The position numbers and the translations under genes were made by a program. From contig JBBCJT010000098.1 in the NCBI GenBank assembly GCA_037190665.1, positions 8,851 to 72,850 of the forward strand: 64,000 bases of DNA, in the 5' to 3' direction. Source of the DNA: JBBCJT01 sp037190665 (lineage in GTDB: Bacteria; Pseudomonadota; Alphaproteobacteria; Acetobacterales; Acetobacteraceae). The notes under the pieces were generated by a model. That model ran no database searches. It was given only the letters and a program-made list of their open reading frames with translations, and had not been told where the DNA came from. This document shows positions 9,163 through 17,549 of this stretch, piece by piece. How positions within the stretch are numbered: the first letter of the stretch is position 1; the number at the start of each line of letters is the position of its first letter.

Positions 9163-12100
9163 GGCGATCGCCGCGCCCCCACGAAGACCCCGTTCGCGCC
9201 ATAGGCGGGTCCGCGCACGCCGAAGATGCCGCCGACCGCGGCGGGCAGGTTCTGGTTCGAGACCGGCCCGCCCGCTGCAGGGTTGTGGAAGAAGCTGCCC
9301 TGCATGGCCATCGTGTGCGCGCCGCTCGTGCCCTCACCGCTGAAGACGCGGCTGCCGCCCGGCATGGTCGCGCCCACGGCGTAGCTGCGGCTGTCGAAGT
9401 TGGCGCCGATGGACCCGCTGCGCGTGGCGAAGTTCCACTCGCCCGCGAAGTCGCCGGCCACGGTGCGCAGCCGCGCCGCGCCGTTCACCTGATCCGCCAC
9501 GGTGCCGATCATGCCGCCGCCATAGCGCGCGGTTCCGGTGAGGCTGCTCAGCGTGTCCAGCTCGACGGGACGGCCGGCCACCCAGAACCCCATGCCGACA
9601 TAGTCGCGCCGTGTCCCGTTCGCCTCGTTGACGACGTCGCCGAGGAAGTAGCCCCACGCCAGGTGCTCGTTGCTGGGCGGCAGCCCCTCACGCGTCACGG
9701 TGCCGTTGCCGGCACGCTGGACCGCGGCCGGCGTTCCGTCCGGACGCTGGATGCCGCGCAGCAGGTCGCTGTCGACGCTCGCCATGCCGCTCGCCGTGGC
9801 CTTGGTCGCGGAGGCTGGCGACACGCCCGCGAAGCTTCCCGGCGAGGCGACGGCCGTGCGCGGCACGGCACCGCCGTCGGGCGCGATCTGCACGGTACGC
9901 GCGCTGCGCCGGCCCTCGGGCGCGGGTGCGGCCAGCGGGTCGGCGGCCGAACGTTCACCCACGGCGGTCGGGGTCAGTGCGTAGGTGGCCACGAACTCCC
10001 GCCCGCCATTCGCCGGCTGGATGTCCACCCCGCCGAGAAAGGGCGTGCTGAGTGCGAAGATGCTGCCCTGGCCGGCCTCGAAGGATTCGACGACGAAGCT
10101 CGCGAAGCCCTGAAGCCCGCCCGCCGGCAGCGGACCGAAGGGAACGCCATTGGTCGCCGGCGTCCCGACATTGGTCGCGAGACGGGTGAAGCCGAACTGG
10201 CCGGCGAGCGCGGCCTCGCCGACATTCTGCAACGTGCCGGGCTGGACGCCGCCGGGCGTGCCCGGTGCGCCGAGGCGGGTGTCAGATTCGCCCACCGCGA
10301 AGTAGCCGATGCCGCCCGGCGCGAGATCGTTCCCGCCGAACAGATGCGCGCCATAGCCGCTGGCGTCGGTGCCCAGCGACCCGAAGTTCGACTGGATCGC
10401 GGTCGCTCCGCGCGTGCCGGGCCGTACCGAGCCGACAAGGGCGCCGGACAATGCGAGGCTGCCGTCGCCGGCCGGCAGCCGCGCGATCCCGCCCACCGCG
10501 GCACTCGCGCTGCTGCGCCCGTCCGCCATCACTTCCAGATCCGCCCGCATCGCCGGATGGCGGCCCCCGGTGCCCGCGATCACCAGCAGATGCGTGTCGC
10601 CGCGCGGTTGGGTGGCGGTGTTGGCGCCCACGAACGTGCCTTCCGGCCGGAAGGCGTTGAACAGGTTGAAGGCGACGGGCTGGATCTGATCGCCGGGGCC
10701 GAGGAACTGCGACTGGATCGTGTAGCCCGGCAGGAAGCCGCCGAACGGATTGAGCCCGTCCGAGATCGCGAAGCGCGTGACGGTTCCGGGCGCCGCGCCC
10801 GGCAGCGAACCGTCCACGGGTGGCGTCAGCGCCCGGCCGCCGATCGCGAAGTACCGCTCGCCGGACTGGATGCCGCGTTCGTTGAAGATCGCCTCGGAGC
10901 TGGCGGTGAGCTTGTCGATGATGATGACATCCGGAACGACCGTGGCCGACGGCGAGATGATGTTGAAGGTGCGTTCCACGATCGGAATCGTCGGTCCGAA
11001 GGAATCCTGCAGATCGACGCCGCCCGGCGTCGCCGGACCGCTGGGGGCGTTGACGGTCGGGATGACCGTTCCGGCGATCGTCACGCCCGGGAGCGGTTCG
11101 CCGCCGACCTGCACCGCCAGTCCGTTGCCGCCCGAGAGGACGAAGACCGGCCCGCTGGCCGGCCCGGGCTGATTTACGGCGGGGTGGCCGCGTGCCTGCA
11201 ACTCGACTTCCAGCAGCGCGCCGGCGCGATGCACCGTGTAGTTCACGAGCTGCTGGTGGACGCCGCGCGCGTAGTGGACATCGCCCGTGACCAACTGGCC
11301 GAGGGATTGGCGGAACGCGGCTTCGCCGGCGGCGCTGAAGGAATCCGGGTTCGCACCCTCGGCACCGGCCGCGGGCAGGATCTGGACCAGTTGCTGATTG
11401 GGCTGATCGTAGCGGTAGATGCGGACATCGCTGCCGGGCGAGCCGGGATTGTCCTCGAACGTGATGTAGATGGCGCCGCCCAGCGCGAAGAGTTCCGTGG
11501 GCGAGAGCGTGGTCATCCCTCCGGGTGAGGTCACGGCGACGAACTGGTTGGTCGCCCGGTCGAGCCGCGTCGTCGTAAGGGATGTGTTGGAATAGGTCAG
11601 GCTCGGCGTGCTGGCATCCGTCAGGTAGTAGCGCGGCACGTTGACGAGATGGCCGTCATCGAAGGGCTGGAGCGCGGGTTCGAAGGTGCGCAGCACCACG
11701 ACGCCGACATTCGCGGTGGCGTCGTAGAACGTGCGGTCCGGCGTGATCGCGAGGCTGCCGATCGCGAGGTTGGTGAAATAGGCGCCCGCCACGCCGCTGG
11801 CGGGCTGCCCCGGCGCCAGACTCCCGCCCGGCGGCGTGACCACCCCGTAATCGGAACGCTGCGATCTGTCGCCGGACGCGCCGGCTGGCGCGAAACGCCG
11901 CACCCGCACCGTGCCCTGGGGCTGGATCGCGGAGAGACCCATGAGCAGCAGGTCTCCCTCCTGCCCGTCCGGCGTGATCTGCGTGCCGCTGCCGATCGAG
12001 GAGGTGTTCGAATTGGCGCGCGGGGCGGCGATGGTGGAGCCGGGCGTCGCATCCCCCGCCAGCAGCGCCGAGGCGAGGCTGAAGGAATCGCCCGCGCGCG

Positions 12101-12905
12101 GCGACGGGGCGGGCGGGGGTGTCGGCGGAGGGGGAGCCGGCGGCGGTGGCGTGAAAGGCGGTGGCTGCAACTGGGACTGGTCCGTGCCGCCGGGCCTCTG
12201 GGCGAGCAGAGACGGGCGCGCGAGGCTCGTTTCACTCGGCGAGGCAACAGTCGGTGCGTTGCCGGATCGCGTCGATGTCCTGACCTCGGCGGCCGTGATC
12301 GGGGCGAACAGACCGGCGGCGGCGGCGATGTTCTCCTGGCTCTGCCGCTGCGGCCCGCCGCTGCCGAAGGCGACGACGAAGCCGGGCCGCCTGACGACTT
12401 CCTCCTGCCCGTCCGCACGACGCAGGGTCATGCGGCCGGGGTCCATGAGCTGCGCGGACCCGTTGGGCTCCGCCTGCACCAGAGCCGCCGCGCCGGTCAG
12501 GCGCAGTTCCGCTCCACCCGGGAGTTGCAGCAGGATCTCGGTCCGCCTGCCGGCGCTGACGCGGATGCGCCCACCCCGCGCCTCCAGCCGCACGTGGCGT
12601 CCCGATGGCTGGTCCGACACGCCGAGCAACCGGACCTCCGCCCCCGGCTCGATGGCGACGGAAGTGCCATCGGGGAAGACGATCTCGGCCCAGCCATTCG
12701 GCGGCGCGGTGACCCATCGGCCCGCTTCCAGCGCGGGGGCGCCGCCCGCCTGACCCGCGGCGCCGCCGGCCACGATCAGCCTCGCCCCGCCTGTGCCCTG
12801 CGCCATGGCGCCGCCGGGCAGCAGCGCCGCGGAGATCACCGCGACCGATGCCGCCAGCAGGCCCGTCCGCACGGGCTTCCGATATCGCTGTCTCAGTCCG
12901 TCCAT
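9159..12905 (-). CDS. Large exported FecR-domain protein with TbpB-like C-terminal barrel (candidate type XI cargo)
   Basis: 1248 residues. Signal peptide at 1-35 (core LLAASVAVISAALLPGG, cut after AMA). Residues about 65-180 are a FecR-type domain (WAEIVFPDGTSVAIEPGAEV, GGRIRVSAGRRTEI). A Pro-rich hinge lies at about 247-269. Then follows a long beta-rich region with many Gly/Asn/Thr turns. The last ~150 residues read like the beta-barrel of TbpB/HpuA/HphA-type proteins: YGGGMIGTVADQV, AGDFAGEWNF, AMQGSFFHNPAAGG, AAVGGIFGV, and GANGVFVGARRSP at the end. That barrel is the part recognised by Slam-type exporters, and such an exporter is encoded immediately upstream (14-base gap). There is no lipobox, so it would be a soluble or surface-associated rather than lipidated cargo. 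Ligand unknown. Confidence 0.8.
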   Translation of the reverse strand: MDGLRQRYRKPVRTGLLAASVAVISAALLPGGAMAQGTGGARLIVAGGAAGQAGGAPALEAGRWVTAPPNGWAEIVFPDGTSVAIEPGAEVRLLGVSDQPSGRHVRLEARGGRIRVSAGRRTEILLQLPGGAELRLTGAAALVQAEPNGSAQLMDPGRMTLRRADGQEEVVRRPGFVVAFGSGGPQRQSQENIAAAAGLFAPITAAEVRTSTRSGNAPTVASPSETSLARPSLLAQRPGGTDQSQLQPPPFTPPPPAPPPPTPPPAPSPRAGDSFSLASALLAGDATPGSTIAAPRANSNTSSIGSGTQITPDGQEGDLLLMGLSAIQPQGTVRVRRFAPAGASGDRSQRSDYGVVTPPGGSLAPGQPASGVAGAYFTNLAIGSLAITPDRTFYDATANVGVVVLRTFEPALQPFDDGHLVNVPRYYLTDASTPSLTYSNTSLTTTRLDRATNQFVAVTSPGGMTTLSPTELFALGGAIYITFEDNPGSPGSDVRIYRYDQPNQQLVQILPAAGAEGANPDSFSAAGEAAFRQSLGQLVTGDVHYARGVHQQLVNYTVHRAGALLEVELQARGHPAVNQPGPASGPVFVLSGGNGLAVQVGGEPLPGVTIAGTVIPTVNAPSGPATPGGVDLQDSFGPTIPIVERTFNIISPSATVVPDVIIIDKLTASSEAIFNERGIQSGERYFAIGGRALTPPVDGSLPGAAPGTVTRFAISDGLNPFGGFLPGYTIQSQFLGPGDQIQPVAFNLFNAFRPEGTFVGANTATQPRGDTHLLVIAGTGGRHPAMRADLEVMADGRSSASAAVGGIARLPAGDGSLALSGALVGSVRPGTRGATAIQSNFGSLGTDASGYGAHLFGGNDLAPGGIGYFAVGESDTRLGAPGTPGGVQPGTLQNVGEAALAGQFGFTRLATNVGTPATNGVPFGPLPAGGLQGFASFVVESFEAGQGSIFALSTPFLGGVDIQPANGGREFVATYALTPTAVGERSAADPLAAPAPEGRRSARTVQIAPDGGAVPRTAVASPGSFAGVSPASATKATASGMASVDSDLLRGIQRPDGTPAAVQRAGNGTVTREGLPPSNEHLAWGYFLGDVVNEANGTRRDYVGMGFWVAGRPVELDTLSSLTGTARYGGGMIGTVADQVNGAARLRTVAGDFAGEWNFATRSGSIGANFDSRSYAVGATMPGGSRVFSGEGTSGAHTMAMQGSFFHNPAAGGPVSNQNLPAAVGGIFGVRGPAYGANGVFVGARRSP

Positions 12906-12919
12906 CCCGGCCCCCGCAT

Positions 12920-14344
12920 CTACAGGCTCAGCCGCACGGCCACGCTGATCGAGTGATTGTCGTAGCGATAGATCGAATAGTTGCTGCGCTGGTCATAGTA
13001 ATCGTACTCGACGACGACCGATACCGGACCGGTGACCGGCAGGATCACCGACGCGCCCGCCTCCCACCGCGTGTCGCGCCGGCTTCGCGTCGGGTCCAGG
13101 AACGGGTCCGGCTCGTCGTACTGCACGCGCCGGACACCGGCGCGGGCCGCCGCGCCGATGGTGTAGGTCGCGGTCAGCGGCAGGCTCATCTCCGCCACCA
13201 ACCGCCCGCCCAGGCTTTCCCGTTCGAGATAGCCCTGCCGGGCCGATGCATCGTACCAGGCGGCTATGGCGGAGAAGCGCATCGCGGGAGTCGGCGAATA
13301 GCGCAGCGCCGCGAGGACGCTGTTCTCGAAGCCCGTGTAGTCGCGCGCCGTCGGCCGGTACTGGGAGTTCTGGTAATTGCCGAAGCGGCCCAGCCAGGTC
13401 AGTTCGACGGTCCAGTCCGGCGGCAACCGAAGCTCCGTCGTCAGGCCGCCGCCGTAGAGCCACGTATAGGTGTCGCCGCCATAGCCGACCCAGCCCGCGG
13501 AGAAGAACGGGCGCAGCGCCAGCGTCCCGTCGCTGCCGACATCGGCGATGCCGATGCGGGGCCCCGTATCGATGGAGAAGATGGAGAGATCGTACTGGCG
13601 GGGAATGGTCGCGAAGCGCTGATCGAAGAAACCCGCATTGGTTTCCCACGACCCTTCGCGCTGCAGGCCGAGGTCGTAGCGGTGTGCCACGCTGCCGCCG
13701 AGCACCATGCTCCAGTCGGATTCGCCGGTGTTCGGGTTCTGGACGTCCACGAAGCCACCAAACCCCGGCGCGAAGATCGGCACGCTGCCCAGCGAGGTCG
13801 CCTCATTGGCATTGCTGTCGTGACGGGCGCCCGCATAGAGGTTGACCTCGAGCACCGAGCGCGCGGCGCCGCGCTCGGCCTGGGCCAGCAGCACCCGCGC
13901 GCGCTGTGCCACATCCTGCGGGATGGTCGGGTTGGCGAGGGCCTGGCGCGCATAAAGACTGGCGAGCTCGGGCGAGCCGTTGGCCAGATGCAGCGAAGCC
14001 AGTTCGAGCCGCACGTTGTCCAGGCTCGGGTTCAGCCGGAGAAGGCGCTCCAGCGCATTGATCGCGGCCGGGGAATCACCGACTGCCGAAGATGCGCGCG
14101 CGTAGCGCATCGTTGCGTCAGGATCGGCAGGGCGGGCCATCATCTCCCCGAATGCCGCGTCCCTCGCCGCAACCGCTTCTGCCGACGGCTGGGCAGAACC
14201 GGGTTGGTGCCACAGCAGCAGGAGCGTAGCCGTAGCAATGCCCAGCGCATTCTGTCGGGCACGCCTGTACGCTACGGTCTTACGGGCGAGCGAATACTCT
14301 CGCGGGCGGATCGGTGGTCCGGAGAGACAACGACTGTAGTTCAT
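12920..14344 (-). CDS. TPR plus outer-membrane beta-barrel exporter, Slam / type XI secretion (DUF560-like)
   Basis: 474 residues, close to the ~490 of characterised Slam proteins. A long N-terminus leads into a signal-peptide core ending QPGSAQPS near residue 54. Residues about 75-160 form TPR-type helical pairs (AAINALERLLRLNPSLDNV, ELASLYARQALANP). From about residue 165 the protein is an amphipathic beta-barrel of roughly 14 strands, beginning with VNLYAGARHDSNANEA, which matches the D-S-N signature at the start of DUF560 barrels, and ending SISVAVRLSL. This architecture translocates TbpB-like cargo across the outer membrane. It is first in an operon with the FecR/TbpB-like protein and the CHAT protease, so the cargo is probably the next gene. 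A TPR-porin of other function is the alternative. Confidence 0.75.
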   Translation of the reverse strand: MNYSRCLSGPPIRPREYSLARKTVAYRRARQNALGIATATLLLLWHQPGSAQPSAEAVAARDAAFGEMMARPADPDATMRYARASSAVGDSPAAINALERLLRLNPSLDNVRLELASLHLANGSPELASLYARQALANPTIPQDVAQRARVLLAQAERGAARSVLEVNLYAGARHDSNANEATSLGSVPIFAPGFGGFVDVQNPNTGESDWSMVLGGSVAHRYDLGLQREGSWETNAGFFDQRFATIPRQYDLSIFSIDTGPRIGIADVGSDGTLALRPFFSAGWVGYGGDTYTWLYGGGLTTELRLPPDWTVELTWLGRFGNYQNSQYRPTARDYTGFENSVLAALRYSPTPAMRFSAIAAWYDASARQGYLERESLGGRLVAEMSLPLTATYTIGAAARAGVRRVQYDEPDPFLDPTRSRRDTRWEAGASVILPVTGPVSVVVEYDYYDQRSNYSIYRYDNHSISVAVRLSL

Positions 14345-14508
14345 GCAAAGATGACAAGGCCGTTGTGGGGCAGCCTATCTCAGCACAAATTACCCGATCC
14401 GAAACGACTTTCTTCAGAAGCCGCGGCTCACTGGGTGCATATGGTATTCAACAGAAACTTTCCGGGTCATTCCCGGCGCCGGCGATATCGGACAGAGAGC
14501 CCGGTCTC

Positions 14509-15315
14509 CTAAGCCATCTGGAGCGGCCGGAATTCACTCGTCGCCGAGATGGCCCGGGCTGCGTCGACGATAACCGGCCCGAACTTCAGCGCTGCATCCG
14601 CCCCCTTCCAATCGGCTGACGAGACCGAAAGATTGACCGCGGCAGTGCTGCTGCCATCGGCCTTCCGAACGGGGGCCGCGATGGAGATGTCGCCGATCGA
14701 CGTTTCCTGCTCGGTCAGCGCGAACCCCAGCATGCGCGCCTTGCGCACCTCGGCCATGATCGCTTCCGGCGTGGTCTTGGTATGCTCGGTGTAAGCGGTG
14801 AGCTTCGAACGATCGAGGATGCGCATGACGTCCTCATCACTCATCGTCGACAGGATCGCCCGGCCGCTCGCCGTGCAGAAAGCCGGCCGGCGCATTCCGA
14901 GCACGACGTCGACCGTGACCACCTTCCGACCCGGATAGCGCACGACATACATGACGTCGGTATCGTCGAGGACCGTCATGTTCGCCGTGGCGTCGAGCGC
15001 CTTGTTGAGCTCGTAGAGCTGGTGGCGCGCGCGGGCGACCAGTGCATCCGTCCGCAGATAGATCATCCCGAGGCTCATGATCCTGGGAGAGATGGTATAG
15101 CGCCGCGCCTCGGCATCCTTGTGCAGGTATCCAAGCGCGGTAAGCGTATAGGTGAAGCGCTGCACCGAACTCTTGTCGAGCCCGGTCAGCTCCGAAATCT
15201 CGGTGAGGCTCAAGCTGCGTTCGCGCGCCTCGAAGGCTCGCAATATCTGGAAGGCCTTCTCGACGGAGGACACGAACCACGCCGGCTCGGCCGCCACAGC
15301 CTTGGCTTCACGCAC
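14509..15315 (-). CDS. IclR-family transcriptional regulator
   Basis: The frame opens at ATG 15426 (305 codons), but GTG 15315, with AGGA eight bases upstream, starts the protein just before the conserved SSVEKAFQILRAF and gives 268 residues, the usual size. The longer version would place the N-terminus over a good promoter for the divergent gene. Residues about 15-75 (short numbering) are the winged helix (LSLTEISELTGLDKSSVQRFTYTLTALGYL). The rest is the IclR effector-binding domain, with VRYPGRKVVTVDV, PAFCTASGRAILS and GISIAAPVR-like segments (here GDISIAAPVRKADG). It faces the crotonase/CoA-ligase operon and most likely controls it. The effector is probably an acid or acyl intermediate of that pathway. 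Confidence 0.9.
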   Translation of the reverse strand: MREAKAVAAEPAWFVSSVEKAFQILRAFEARERSLSLTEISELTGLDKSSVQRFTYTLTALGYLHKDAEARRYTISPRIMSLGMIYLRTDALVARARHQLYELNKALDATANMTVLDDTDVMYVVRYPGRKVVTVDVVLGMRRPAFCTASGRAILSTMSDEDVMRILDRSKLTAYTEHTKTTPEAIMAEVRKARMLGFALTEQETSIGDISIAAPVRKADGSSTAAVNLSVSSADWKGADAALKFGPVIVDAARAISATSEFRPLQMA

Positions 15316-15391
15316 GATCGATCCTGTTCTTGTTAGATCGCCTACGGCTTGGGTAGCCGCACCCAAACCGCGATGCAATTCGAAATGCCGC

Positions 15392-15421
15392 TTGACACGC
15401 CCACCATGACTTGAATGATAT
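15392..15421 (+). promoter_or_regulatory. Sigma70-like promoter of the CoA-catabolic operon
   Basis: A perfect TTGACA at 15392-15397 is followed after 18 bases by TGATAT at 15416-15421 (three of six matches). It reads toward the crotonase start at 15480. It lies inside the longest possible IclR frame, which supports the shorter IclR start. Confidence 0.45.
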
Positions 15422-15424
15422 CGC

Positions 15425-15447
15425 ATTGAGATACTTACGCTCTCAAT
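15425..15447. promoter_or_regulatory. Inverted repeat, candidate IclR operator
   Basis: ATTGAGA at 15425-15431 and TCTCAAT at 15441-15447 form a perfect seven-base inverted repeat with a nine-base spacer, placed around the expected transcription start of the crotonase operon. IclR proteins bind short palindromes overlapping the promoters they control, so repression at this point is the natural reading. Confidence 0.5.
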
Positions 15448-15479
15448 AAATGTCCTAGCCCTTCATAGGTCAGACAGCC

Positions 15480-16361
15480 ATGAGCGAGCCAGCCTCAACG
15501 CCAGTGCCCGGAAATGCCGGCGCCCAGGTCGAGCAAGCCGCCGATCACCGGCTCGGCTACGAGGTCTCCGACGGTATCGCCACGATCACCATCCGCCGCG
15601 CCGAGAAGCTGAACGCGCTCCTGCCGGACATGATCCTTGTCATGGCCGACCTGATCGAGCGCGCCCGACGAGATGCGAAAGTAAGAGCCGTGGTCCTGCG
15701 CGGCGAAGGCACGACCTTCTGCGCGGGGGACGATCTGCATCCCGAGGATCGCTTCAAGTATGGACCGCCGGATCTCCATACCCGTCTCAAGATGGGCTAT
15801 CCGCGGCTCGTCAACGATATCATGCAACTGCGCAAGCCGGTGGTCGCAATGATGCGCGGCTATGCCGTGGGTGCCGGCTTCGATCTCGCCCTTGCCTGCG
15901 ATTTCCGGATCGCGTCCCCCGATACCCGGATGGCCGCCATCTATGTCAGGCGCGGGCTCGGCGGCGGGGCGACCTATCTGCTGCCCCGCTTCGTCGGTCT
16001 CGGCAAGGCGACCGAGCTTCTGTTGCTGGGTAGCTGGATCGACGCCGAAGAAGCACTCCGTCTTCATCTGCTCACCCGCGTCGTCCCGGAAGACCAGCTC
16101 GAGACCGAGACCTACGCACTGGCGGCCAAGTTGGCGAGCGGACCGACACAAGCCATTGGCGCGATCAAGAACGCGCGCAACCAGGGCCTCGGGCTCGATC
16201 CGGTCAAGGGGCTGGAAGCGCAGATCCTCTGCAATGTCGAACTGATGTTCCATCGCGACGCGCGGGAAGGACCACGCGCCTTCCTGGAAAAGCGCCCCCC
16301 CGACTTCACCGCCGAATGGATCGACCTTCAGTACGACAAATTCGATCCGGACTACCGATAG
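15480..16361 (+). CDS. Enoyl-CoA hydratase/isomerase family protein (crotonase fold)
   Basis: 293 residues. Starts at an ATG 54 bases after the long IclR frame. The crotonase core begins near residue 27 (GYEVSDGIATITIRRAEKLNAL); the oxyanion-hole segments are FCAGDDL (about 80-86) and YAVGAGFDLALACDFRIA (128-145). Of the two acidic residues used by classical hydratases, the second is present (E179 in KATELLLLG). The first is not evident where expected (around residue 153 the sequence reads RMAAIYVRRGLGGGATYL), so the chemistry may be isomerisation, ring cleavage or another crotonase reaction rather than simple hydration. It leads an operon with a succinyl-CoA-ligase-like pair (nine-base gap), implying a CoA-bound carboxylic acid substrate. 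Confidence 0.88.
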   Translation: MSEPASTPVPGNAGAQVEQAADHRLGYEVSDGIATITIRRAEKLNALLPDMILVMADLIERARRDAKVRAVVLRGEGTTFCAGDDLHPEDRFKYGPPDLHTRLKMGYPRLVNDIMQLRKPVVAMMRGYAVGAGFDLALACDFRIASPDTRMAAIYVRRGLGGGATYLLPRFVGLGKATELLLLGSWIDAEEALRLHLLTRVVPEDQLETETYALAAKLASGPTQAIGAIKNARNQGLGLDPVKGLEAQILCNVELMFHRDAREGPRAFLEKRPPDFTAEWIDLQYDKFDPDYR

Positions 16362-16370
16362 GCGCCTGGC

Positions 16371-17549
16371 GTGATCAAGCTCCTCGAGCATGAGGGCAAG
16401 AAGATCCTCGCGGCGTGCGGCATCGCCGTTCCTCCCGGCGGCCTCTATCGCAGTCTGCCCGACGCGCTCGATGGCGAGCTGGTCGTCAAGGCACAGGTCT
16501 TCGCCGGCGGGCGCGGCAAGGCGGGCGGAATTCGCTTTGCAAACGGCCGCGAAGAAGCACTGCGCCTCGCCGACGAGATCATCGCCGCGCCGCTTGGGGA
16601 CGCGCAGGTCGAGGACGTCTATATCGAGCGCAAGCTTCGGATCGAGCGCGAATACTACCTTGCGGCCATGGTCGACAGGGATCTCGGCATGCCCGTTCTG
16701 CTCGCCTCGGCCAATGGCGGGATGGAGATCGAGGGAATGCCGCGCGACAGCCTGCAGCGCCAGTGTGTCGATCCTCTGCTCGGGCTTCAGTCCTTCATGG
16801 TCCAGCGCCTGGTGAGGGGCGTTGGCCTGTCCGGCGATCCGGCGAATGGCTTCGCCAGGCTGATCGAACAAGCTTACGCCGGCCTGATATCCCACGATGC
16901 CGAGCTGATCGAGATCAACCCGCTCGCCCTGACGGCGGATGGCAGCTTCATCGCTGCCGACGCCAAGATCGTGCTCGATGAGGACTCCGCCTTCCGCCAT
17001 CCGGGTCGCCGCGCCCGGCCTTCGGGAACCACCTTCGAACTGCTGGCGCGTGAGCTTGAGGTGATTGGCGTCGAAGTTGGCGGGCCGGGCGGGATCGCGG
17101 CGATCATGAACGGCGCCGGGCTGACCATGGCGACCCTCGACGAGATCATTGCCCTCGGCGGGCGCGTTTCAGGTGTGGTCGAGCTGCACGGCGCCACCAT
17201 GCATGGACCCGAGCGGATCGCCGACGTGCTCGAGTGTGTCCTGCATCAGCTCGCGCCCGCAGTCATCGTGGTCAACATCCACTTTCAGTTCCGCAGCCTG
17301 GAGACGATCGCTGAAGGCATCGTCAGGGCGCTGCAGCGCCTGCCGCAACTGACACCCGATCGGCTCGTCCTGCGCTTGCGCGGAGAGAAAGAGCCCGAGG
17401 CGCTTGCCATCCTGGCCGGGACCGGCCTGACCATCATTCGCGAGTTCGGCGCGGCCTGCGTTGAAGCCGTCAACCGCTCTCGCCCCATGAGTGACGCTCT
17501 GGGACGGCGAACTTGTCCATCATCATCGACGAACACAACCGTATCCTGA
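16371..17549 (+). CDS. Succinyl-CoA ligase beta-subunit-like protein (ATP-grasp, ADP-forming acid-CoA ligase)
   Basis: 392 residues from GTG 16371, close to the ~388 of SucC. The N-terminal half is an ATP-grasp fold (LLEHEGKKILAACGIAVPPGG, LVVKAQVFAGGRGKAGGIRF, DVYIERKLRIEREYYLA, HDAELIEINPLALTADG with the metal ligands E and N). The C-terminal half is the ligase-CoA domain. It pairs with the alpha-like gene that overlaps its 3' end by 37 bases. The pair would form an acyl phosphate and transfer it to CoA, or run in reverse. The setting next to crotonases and away from TCA-cycle genes suggests a dedicated acid:CoA ligase (malate, itaconate or similar) rather than housekeeping sucCD. Confidence 0.85.
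   Translation: MIKLLEHEGKKILAACGIAVPPGGLYRSLPDALDGELVVKAQVFAGGRGKAGGIRFANGREEALRLADEIIAAPLGDAQVEDVYIERKLRIEREYYLAAMVDRDLGMPVLLASANGGMEIEGMPRDSLQRQCVDPLLGLQSFMVQRLVRGVGLSGDPANGFARLIEQAYAGLISHDAELIEINPLALTADGSFIAADAKIVLDEDSAFRHPGRRARPSGTTFELLARELEVIGVEVGGPGGIAAIMNGAGLTMATLDEIIALGGRVSGVVELHGATMHGPERIADVLECVLHQLAPAVIVVNIHFQFRSLETIAEGIVRALQRLPQLTPDRLVLRLRGEKEPEALAILAGTGLTIIREFGAACVEAVNRSRPMSDALGRRTCPSSSTNTTVS

Noticed and set aside
9000..11528. 842-codon open frame on plus
   Set aside because: Arg/Gly/Ala-rich antisense shadow of the FecR-domain cargo gene. Long stop-free antisense frames are common in GC-rich DNA.
15495..17000. 501-codon open frame on minus
   Set aside because: Antisense to the crotonase and SucC-like genes, which both have full family motifs.
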